DNA of 11,085 nt, from the NCBI GenBank assembly GCA_903922535.1, contig CAIXUF010001320.1, positions 1-11,085 on the forward strand. The letters are read 5' to 3'. Positions 5,734 through 11,085 of the stretch are shown here, one piece after another (the stretch's first letter is position 1; the number at the start of each line of letters is the position of its first letter). Source of the stretch: Candidatus Hydrogenedentota bacterium. Its GTDB lineage: Bacteria; Hydrogenedentota; Hydrogenedentia; Hydrogenedentiales; CAITNO01. The notes beneath the pieces are model-generated. The model was not told the origin of the DNA. It searched no databases and was given only the letters and a program-made list of their open reading frames with translations. Made by a program: the position numbers and the translations under genes.

Positions 5734-7374
5734 TCAGTGCGTTCCTGCGGCGTGCCTGACGGACGCCAGCACGGCAGCCACCCGCGGTTTTGTTTCCGGC
5801 GGCAGATTGGGCAGGGCCAGCGCCGCCTCCAGTTTCTCCGCGAGGTGCTGCGCGGCGGCAGCATCGAGCCATGCGCCGACGTCATCACCGCGCAACGGCT
5901 TGCCCGACGCCTTCACGGCGTTCTCTTCCATGCCGATGCATTCGAGCACCGCCTCACTGGCAGGACCATAATACAAATCGCAGTACTCGCGCAGCGCCTC
6001 GTCAAAGGCGATGTCGGGATTCCAGAGCACCTGCGCCCAGAGATACGCCCGCATCTCGGCAAGGTCGGCGGGCGCGTCCGCGCCGGACGCGCCGCCCAGC
6101 GCATACACGCCGGACACGCCGTTTTGCGCGTAGAACAGCGCGTTGGGCTGAATCGTGTGCAGGTTGGGGAAGGGCAGGCGCGCGTCACGCCGGTTTGCCA
6201 CCTGATCGAGCACCCAGATCTTTCCGCCCAGCCTGGCCCAGCCACGCAGGTCGCCGGCAAAGTCGGCATTGGCCGGGTCTTCCATGGGCCGCGAAGAATC
6301 CGCGTCCAAGGCGGAAAGCTGCACGATCACATTCTCCGCGGGACGCAGCGCTTTCGGTGGATGGCGGAGCGCCGGCGGAAGCAGTATGTGTACCCGGAGG
6401 GGCGCGTCGGGGAACAATTCGGCCAGACGGCCCGCAACACGGTTTGCGGTGAACAGCACGCTGGCGGCGGGGCTGCCCTCTTTTGCATCCCGCTCGACGC
6501 ATTCCGCGGCGGCCACGGGTGCCATCCAGTACAGCGCATTCAGGCTCCACGTGTTTGTGCCGGGGGGCCACGCGGCGTGTGCGCGGCGGGTTTTGGTCTC
6601 CGGATCAGCGGATTTCCCTGCGCGGATGAGCGTGGCGACGGCCTCCGCAATGCGCTCCGCGCCCGCTTCCGACCCATATTCCGCAGGGTTGGCCTGCTCC
6701 GCGGTTCCGGGCTGAATCAACGACGCCAGCGCTTCCATGTTGGGCGGGGGCGGTGTGGGCTTCGCGGGCAGGCGCAGTCCCCGGCGGAATTCCTCCGCAT
6801 CGGGACCCTTCCACTGGCTGAAAACAGCGGCATCCCGGAAGGCAAAAGACGCATCGCTGCGCAGTTCCACGTTTTTCATGGACAACTCGGCGGGGGTCAC
6901 CCGGGTCACGCCGGGCCCGAGCCAGCGCGCGCTGAACACTGTAGTGAAGAAAGTGAACACGCCGTACAAGGTGGCCTGATCGGTGGTTCCGGCAACAAGC
7001 AACTGCTTCTTTGCGCCCTTTGCGGTGTAACGGTGGCCGGGCGTGTAGGTTCGTATCAGGCATCCCTCGGGGGAGAGCCCGTCCAGCTCGCCGCGCTTGA
7101 TCATTTCTTCAGTGATGATCTTCGCGCCCAGCCACACATTGAATTTGCCGTCGTTGACGGCGCTGGCGGTGATGGGTCGGCACGTGGCCTGCTTCCAGTA
7201 GCGGCAGAAGGCGTCCGCGGCTGTTTGGATCAGCGGGGACGGATTCTCCGGGGTGACGACGTGGAAATACTCGTAGTCGCCCGCGTCAACCCATGCGCGG
7301 CCGCTGTCCACGGCAGGTGTCTGGGCGATGGCCGCGCACTGGAGAGCGACAAGCGTCATCATCGCGTAAAGCAT
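5734..7374 (-). CDS. Secreted DUF4838 / GH67-N-like glycoside-hydrolase-type protein
   Basis: 546 residues, probably periplasmic or secreted. After a short hydrophobic leader (1-18, ending AAIAQ), residues about 35-170 resemble the N-terminal alpha/beta domain seen in GH67 alpha-glucuronidases and related proteins (LLVAGTTDQATLYGVFTF, then RWLGPGVTRV). About 225-480 match DUF4838: LFTANRVAGRLAELFPDAPL, PAENVIVQL, ENGVSG-like QNGVSGVYALGG, then MRAYLWAQVLWNPD and YCDLYYGPA. The family is common in polysaccharide-degrading PVC and Bacteroidota; its substrate is unknown and I cannot name catalytic residues with confidence. The start at 7374 has no Shine-Dalgarno sequence, the leader has no basic N-terminal residue, and a palindromic element lies 6 bp upstream. 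No in-frame ATG, GTG or TTG occurs between this ATG and the upstream TAG at 7453-7455. The gene converges on the PASTA-SUMF1 gene with 51 bp between stops. Confidence 0.85.
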   Translation of the reverse strand: MLYAMMTLVALQCAAIAQTPAVDSGRAWVDAGDYEYFHVVTPENPSPLIQTAADAFCRYWKQATCRPITASAVNDGKFNVWLGAKIITEEMIKRGELDGLSPEGCLIRTYTPGHRYTAKGAKKQLLVAGTTDQATLYGVFTFFTTVFSARWLGPGVTRVTPAELSMKNVELRSDASFAFRDAAVFSQWKGPDAEEFRRGLRLPAKPTPPPPNMEALASLIQPGTAEQANPAEYGSEAGAERIAEAVATLIRAGKSADPETKTRRAHAAWPPGTNTWSLNALYWMAPVAAAECVERDAKEGSPAASVLFTANRVAGRLAELFPDAPLRVHILLPPALRHPPKALRPAENVIVQLSALDADSSRPMEDPANADFAGDLRGWARLGGKIWVLDQVANRRDARLPFPNLHTIQPNALFYAQNGVSGVYALGGASGADAPADLAEMRAYLWAQVLWNPDIAFDEALREYCDLYYGPASEAVLECIGMEENAVKASGKPLRGDDVGAWLDAAAAQHLAEKLEAALALPNLPPETKPRVAAVLASVRHAAGTH

Positions 7375-7380
7375 GGCGCG

Positions 7381-7467
7381 CCCAACGTAGAAGAGGCTTC
7401 CAGCCTCTTTCTTGAGTATTGTTGTAATTCGGAACGCGGCAGGATGCCGCGTCTACATTGTGGGACA
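7381..7467. repeat. Palindromic intergenic element with two hairpins
   Basis: Two perfect hairpins with 3-base loops: AAGAGGCT-TCC-AGCCTCTT at 7391-7409 (8-bp stem) and CGCGGCA-GGA-TGCCGCG at 7435-7451 (7-bp stem). The outer ends are imperfectly inverted: CCCAACGTAGA at 7381-7391 against TCTACATTGTGGG (7452-7464). An A/T-rich spacer separates the hairpins. The structure resembles REP- or MITE-like dispersed intergenic elements. It fills most of the 122-bp gap between two same-strand genes. Neither hairpin has a T-run that would make it a convincing terminator in the direction of those genes. Confidence 0.65.
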
Positions 7468-7496
7468 TGGCCGCATGAGGTCGCGGTAAACATGGG

Positions 7497-9974
7497 TTAG
7501 TTCTTCTCCGGCGTGACCGACGCATCCTTGACGGAAACCATCGCGGGGGCGGGGGTGGACGCGCCGGTGCTCTGCGCGCACCATGCCTTCAGGTCGCCCA
7601 CCCACTGGCTGCGGCGCTCCGCCGGTTCCAGAAATCCGACCACCGCCACCGACCGGTACAGTTCCATCAGCGCGAGCATGAAATTGTACACCGTCGCGGA
7701 GGCGCCAAGGTCCGCGCTGTGGCTGGCCGTCTGCGCGTCCAGCAGGTCGGTGACGTTGACCACGCCCCTGCCGTAGCCGATGGTGACCAAGTCGAGGCTC
7801 TTTGCCGCGGCCTCCGCCGCGGTGCGCGATTCGGCAACGTTGGTGTAGGAGGCGTGCGCCATTTCCGCCGCGGTTCGGATGCGCTGTTCGAGCTTCTGCG
7901 CGACGGCGGCGCGTTTGATCTTCAGCGACGCCAGCGATTCTTTGGCCTGGATGCGCTCGGCCTTGCGCTTGCCGCCGGTGTACAGCGGCAGCGAACCCTG
8001 GACGCCCACGGTCAGCGACTCTTCGGGGGTGCCCGGAATCAACCCGCTGAAAAGGGTGCTCTCGGTGCCTTTGCCCCCGGCATAGAGCTTGTACTTCATC
8101 TCCGCCTGGACGCCCACCGTGGGCACGTAGTACTTGCGGAGCCGCGCCGTGTACAGGCGGCTGCCTGCCTGGATGCCGCTGTCGATCTGCTTGAGTTCCG
8201 GCGCCTCGCGCAGGCCCTGCTCGACGGCAAAGTTGCAGAACTGTTCAAAGCGCGCGGGATCGGCCAGAAAGGCCACCATGTCCTTCTCGCCGGTCAGCAG
8301 GATGTCCTCGTTGACGCCCACCTCGTTCAGGCGGAAGCTCTCCTGTTCCGGCCGGTTGAGCACGCGGTTAAACTGGAATTCGGCGGCCCGCCGCAGCGAA
8401 CCCGCGTTGATTACGTCGATGCGGTTCTGCGCGGCCTGCGCCTCCCACCGGTAGACCTCGCCGGGTCCTGCCACGCCGGCCTCCTCGCGCACCCGGGCAA
8501 TCTCAAGGTTGGCGCGGGTCTTGTGCAGGTTGGCGCGCTGGATGCTCTCGAAGGCCTTGGCGCGCAGCACGTTGAAATAGGCGTCCGCGGCAAGCTGGAT
8601 GATGTCCAGTTCAAACTCGTCATACTCGTGCTCCAGTCCCTCCTGGAGGCGTTGCTGGATCTCAACATTGGCGTGGGCCATCTCGTCATAGACGAGCTGG
8701 TTGACCACGATGGACCCGGTCCAAAGGCGCTCCGGCTGGAAGGAACTGGCCAGCTCCTTGCTGATGGACGTTGCCAGGGTTTTCGCGTCCACCTGCGGCA
8801 GAAGGTTGGCGGTTGCCGCAGGCACATTCTGCGCGGACGCGCGCAGCGATCGTTCTTTCTCGCTCAGGTCGAGATTGCCCGACAGTGCGGCCTGCACCCC
8901 CGAAACCAGATTGTACTCGCGGGCGGCCCCGGCGGGCTCCTCGTTGAGCAGGTCCGCCTCGGCCGTCAGTTTCCATGCGGGCGACCAGCCGATGGCGCGG
9001 GCCGTTTCCATGTTGAGGGCCAGCGCCTCGCCCAATTTGAATTCGACGGGCAGCTCCCCCGCCGGCACGCCCGTGACGATGCGCTGCAGGTAATTGGCCA
9101 CGTGCCGGGCCAGTCGGCGCAGTTCGCCGTCGGGCACCAGTGTTGCCAGCGCCCCATTCTTCACGTCCTCCAGCCCCATCATGGAAAAGGAGGGCAGGCG
9201 TCGCGCGTTGACGCCGTTGGCCAGCGCGGCGAACTGTTCCGTGCTGAGATGGGTCATGGGACCGTAATAGACGGCCTCGGTGTCGGGCGCGATGGCGGCC
9301 AGCGTGGCGGCGGTGTCGCCGGTGGCGGGAACAACGCGCACGTCCAGCCCGCGCTTCTTGAACTCCTGGGCGAGGTCGATCTTCATGCCCTTCATGGCAT
9401 CCACGGTGGACCCGTTGGCCACGAAGGCAAGCCTGGTGAAGGGGCGCATTTCCTGAAACTTGTTCAGATCGCGCGTGAGCGGGTTTCCCGCGGCAATATA
9501 GACCAGGTTGGACACGCCGCTGCCGTTCCCCGACCGGGGCAGCCCCAGCAGTTCCGAATCGACCACCCGCGCCGCAATGACGGGCTTCTTCAGCGAAGCC
9601 CGGCGGCAGGCGTCAATGGACCCGATTAGGCCGACTGTCACCACCGCATCCACTTTAGGGGCGGAGAGCAGCGTGTCCATGGCCCTGCGAATGCCGGACA
9701 GCGTCCAGTCCCCCTGCCGCTGGTCAAAGCGCACGTCATAGACGCAGCCGAGCATTTCCGTCACTTCGGCCTTGAACCGGTCGGCGGCGTCGCCCCGCTG
9801 CGGCGGTCCGTCCAGAAGCAGGCCCACCGTCATGACAGGTCTCGGCCCGCCCAGCTCTTTCTGAGAATCGCCGTCCGCCGAAGGGGCGGGCGCCGCCGCC
9901 CGCGCAAAGCCCGCGAAGGCCATGCAGACTGCGGGGAGAACAACAAAACACGCCAGCAAGCGCGACCCAATCAT
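7497..9974 (-). CDS. Fusion: periplasmic ABC-type substrate-binding domain plus TolC-like outer-membrane factor
   Basis: 825 residues from ATG 9974, chosen because AGGAG (9984-9988) lies 9 bases upstream and a clean Sec signal peptide follows (SRLLACFVVLPAV, cut near FARAAA); the ATG at 10010 would add 12 polar residues. About 45-338 form an ABC_sub_bind-type (TrpX/YckB-like) periplasmic domain: TVGLLLDGPP, VDAVVTVG, PVIAARVVD, RLAFVANG, AVYYGPMTHLS, LPSFSMMGLEDVKNGALATL. About 355-790 are a TolC/OEP protein with two coiled-coil hairpin halves, marked by LAADAYFNVLRAKA, the strand-turn SLPLYTGGKRKAERIQAKES, and GRGVVNVTDLLDAQTA near the end. TolC proteins form trimeric outer-membrane channels for efflux or secretion; the N-terminal domain would sit in the periplasm and might bind a ligand. 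No ABC permease, ATPase or membrane-fusion protein is next to it. The frame is continuous across the junction, so this is a real fusion in the sequence given. Confidence 0.9.
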   Translation of the reverse strand: MIGSRLLACFVVLPAVCMAFAGFARAAAPAPSADGDSQKELGGPRPVMTVGLLLDGPPQRGDAADRFKAEVTEMLGCVYDVRFDQRQGDWTLSGIRRAMDTLLSAPKVDAVVTVGLIGSIDACRRASLKKPVIAARVVDSELLGLPRSGNGSGVSNLVYIAAGNPLTRDLNKFQEMRPFTRLAFVANGSTVDAMKGMKIDLAQEFKKRGLDVRVVPATGDTAATLAAIAPDTEAVYYGPMTHLSTEQFAALANGVNARRLPSFSMMGLEDVKNGALATLVPDGELRRLARHVANYLQRIVTGVPAGELPVEFKLGEALALNMETARAIGWSPAWKLTAEADLLNEEPAGAAREYNLVSGVQAALSGNLDLSEKERSLRASAQNVPAATANLLPQVDAKTLATSISKELASSFQPERLWTGSIVVNQLVYDEMAHANVEIQQRLQEGLEHEYDEFELDIIQLAADAYFNVLRAKAFESIQRANLHKTRANLEIARVREEAGVAGPGEVYRWEAQAAQNRIDVINAGSLRRAAEFQFNRVLNRPEQESFRLNEVGVNEDILLTGEKDMVAFLADPARFEQFCNFAVEQGLREAPELKQIDSGIQAGSRLYTARLRKYYVPTVGVQAEMKYKLYAGGKGTESTLFSGLIPGTPEESLTVGVQGSLPLYTGGKRKAERIQAKESLASLKIKRAAVAQKLEQRIRTAAEMAHASYTNVAESRTAAEAAAKSLDLVTIGYGRGVVNVTDLLDAQTASHSADLGASATVYNFMLALMELYRSVAVVGFLEPAERRSQWVGDLKAWCAQSTGASTPAPAMVSVKDASVTPEKN

Positions 9975-9983
9975 GCGCAAAAT

Positions 9984-9988
9984 CTCCT
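9984..9988 (-). promoter_or_regulatory. Ribosome-binding site (AGGAG) for the binding-protein/TolC fusion
   Basis: AGGAG on the minus strand, 9 bases before ATG 9974. It decides the start between the two in-frame ATGs (9974 and 10010); nothing similar precedes 10010. The 122 bp between the divergent starts (9975-10096) must hold both promoters, but I see no convincing -35/-10 pair in either direction. Confidence 0.75.
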
Positions 9989-10096
9989 GAGTATCGTCCC
10001 AACACCCCAAGAATATACGGTGAAACGGGGGGCATACTCCAGCGGATCATGCAGCATTTGTAAGGCAACCTGATGATTCATTAGACTTGGCGGAGC

Positions 10097-11085
10097 ATGG
10101 CTTCCACAAAATCAAACAAGAAAAGGGTGAAATCAACCGTCAAGGATGGCGCGATTCGTCCCGCGGTTCCCGGTCTGCCTTTGCAAAAGGGCATGGTGGC
10201 GGGCGTTTGTGTTGTTCTTGTTCTCGCGTGCATCGCCATTTACGGCCAGACGCTCTTGCACGAGTTTGTAAACTACGACGACGGTCTTTATGTCACGGAG
10301 AATCCGCAGGTGCAGGCGGGCCTGAGTCTTGAATCCATCGGCTGGGCGTTTGTCACGGACAGGGCCATGTATTTTCACCCGCTGACGTGGATGTCGCACA
10401 TGCTCGACTGCAGCCTGTACGGTGTGCGCCCGTGGGGTCACCACCTGACCAGTCTCGTCGTTCACGCCGCAGCCTCAGTGCTGCTCTTTCTGGCGTTGAG
10501 GCTCCTGACGGGGGCGCTCTGGCCGAGTGCGGCGGTGGCGGCATTGTTTGCGGTGCACCCGCTGCACGTGGAGTCCGTGGCGTGGGTTGCCGAGCGTAAG
10601 GATGTGCTCAGCGCGTTCTTCTGGATGCTGGCGCTGGGCGCCTACGGCCTGTACGCGCGCCGTGGCGGCAAAGCGCGGTATGCGGCCGTCGCTGCGGCCT
10701 TTGTTCTGGGGCTGATGTCAAAACCCATGGTCGTGACGCTGCCCTTTGTGCTGCTGCTGCTGGATTACTGGCCCCTCGGCCGGGTGGACAACACCGCCCT
10801 CCCCTCGTTCATGGTTCGAAAAGCAGGCCGGCTGATCTTGGAGAAGATGCCCTTGTTTCTGATTGCGGCGCTCTCCGGCCTCAGCACGCTAATGATGCAG
10901 GAGAGCGGCAACAACCTGTCTTTCGGCGAGAAAGTCCCCTTTGCGGCGCGATGCACGAATGCCCTGGTTGTGTACGTGCTCTACTTGGCAAAGACCGCGT
11001 GGCCCTCGGGACTGGCGGCGTTCTATCCGCACCCGATCGCACGTCCGGCATGGCAGGTGGCCGGAGCAACCCTTGTGCTGGCGGC
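10097..11085 (+). CDS. TMTC-like polytopic O-mannosyltransferase-type protein, N-terminal part (cut by window end)
   Basis: 329 codons are visible, open to the edge; the full family is usually 500-800 residues with C-terminal TPR repeats, which would lie outside. After a lysine-rich cytoplasmic start (KKRVK) comes a first membrane segment at about 33-53. The first extracytoplasmic loop has NYDDGLYV, whose Asp pair (61-62) fits the catalytic or metal-binding acidic residues of GT-C enzymes. HPLTWMSHMLD, HPLHVESVAWVAERKDVLS and SKPMVVTLPFVLLLLDYWPL are signature segments of bacterial TMTC/TPR glycosyltransferase-like proteins. At least five further membrane segments are apparent. It would transfer sugar from a lipid-linked donor to exported protein or glycan; donor and acceptor are unknown. 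ATG 10097 is the first start after an in-frame TAG at 10082; the Shine-Dalgarno sequence is weak (GGAG only one base away). It is divergent from the TolC fusion gene. Confidence 0.88.
   Translation, partial: MASTKSNKKRVKSTVKDGAIRPAVPGLPLQKGMVAGVCVVLVLACIAIYGQTLLHEFVNYDDGLYVTENPQVQAGLSLESIGWAFVTDRAMYFHPLTWMSHMLDCSLYGVRPWGHHLTSLVVHAAASVLLFLALRLLTGALWPSAAVAALFAVHPLHVESVAWVAERKDVLSAFFWMLALGAYGLYARRGGKARYAAVAAAFVLGLMSKPMVVTLPFVLLLLDYWPLGRVDNTALPSFMVRKAGRLILEKMPLFLIAALSGLSTLMMQESGNNLSFGEKVPFAARCTNALVVYVLYLAKTAWPSGLAAFYPHPIARPAWQVAGATLVLA

Noticed and set aside
7391..7409. Terminator after the TolC fusion gene
   Set aside because: Read in that gene's direction the stem is followed by CTACG rather than a T-run; it is better explained as part of the palindromic element.
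7719..9629. Long open frame on the plus strand opposite the TolC fusion (and similar ones at 622-1401, 5737-7500 and, on the minus strand, 2296-3369 and 4795-5694)
   Set aside because: These lie antisense to genes with clear domains, have the Arg/Gly/His-rich composition of antisense frames in GC-rich DNA, and show no domain signatures of their own.
9975..10096. Promoters in the divergent intergenic gap
   Set aside because: Some A/T-rich hexamers exist in both directions, but no -35/-10 pair with proper spacing stood out, so none is annotated.

Overview
The window is GC-rich bacterial chromosome from a Gram-negative-type cell: there is a TolC-class outer-membrane protein, a lipobox lipoprotein and several Sec signal peptides. 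The gene mix suggests an uncultured PVC-like or Hydrogenedentota-like lineage: SUMF1-domain proteins with PASTA or Ig-like stalks, a DUF4838 glycoside-hydrolase-like protein, a TMTC-like membrane glycosyltransferase, and short intergenic palindromes. That assignment is inference; no marker gene is present.

Left edge (1-1720): the 3' half of a tRNA with anticodon CAT, a strong hairpin terminator, then on the minus strand the C-terminal two thirds of a type I restriction endonuclease subunit (HsdR). The HsdR frame continues upstream of its only plausible ATG through the DECH helicase box and is cut off by a TAA inside a palindromic repeat, so it is a 5'-truncated pseudogene.

1723-2273 holds no intact gene. 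It carries nested inverted repeats at the hsdR break, six tandem 21-bp units, and a coding-like minus-strand stretch interrupted by three TGA codons inside those units.

2274-5682 (plus): a near-consensus sigma-70 promoter (TTGACA, 17 bp, TAGAAT) drives two adjacent genes 42 bp apart. The first encodes a secreted protein with two Ig-like repeats and a SUMF1 domain; the second a lipoprotein with five PASTA repeats and a SUMF1 domain. The SUMF1 domains are clear paralogues on different stalks, and neither has the cysteine pair of true formylglycine-generating enzymes. They look like a co-expressed pair of cell-envelope proteins of unknown function.

5734-9974 (minus): a secreted DUF4838 / GH67-N-like protein lies downstream of a large exported protein that joins a periplasmic ABC-type substrate-binding domain to a TolC-like outer-membrane factor. 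A palindromic element of about 85 bp sits between them, 6 bp from the start codon of the DUF4838 gene.

10097-end (plus, divergent): the N-terminal part of a polytopic TMTC-like (GT-C) O-mannosyltransferase-type protein, cut by the window edge. The most unusual items are the binding-protein/TolC fusion, the Ig-SUMF1 plus PASTA-SUMF1 pair, and the repeat-associated decay zone at 1700-2270.
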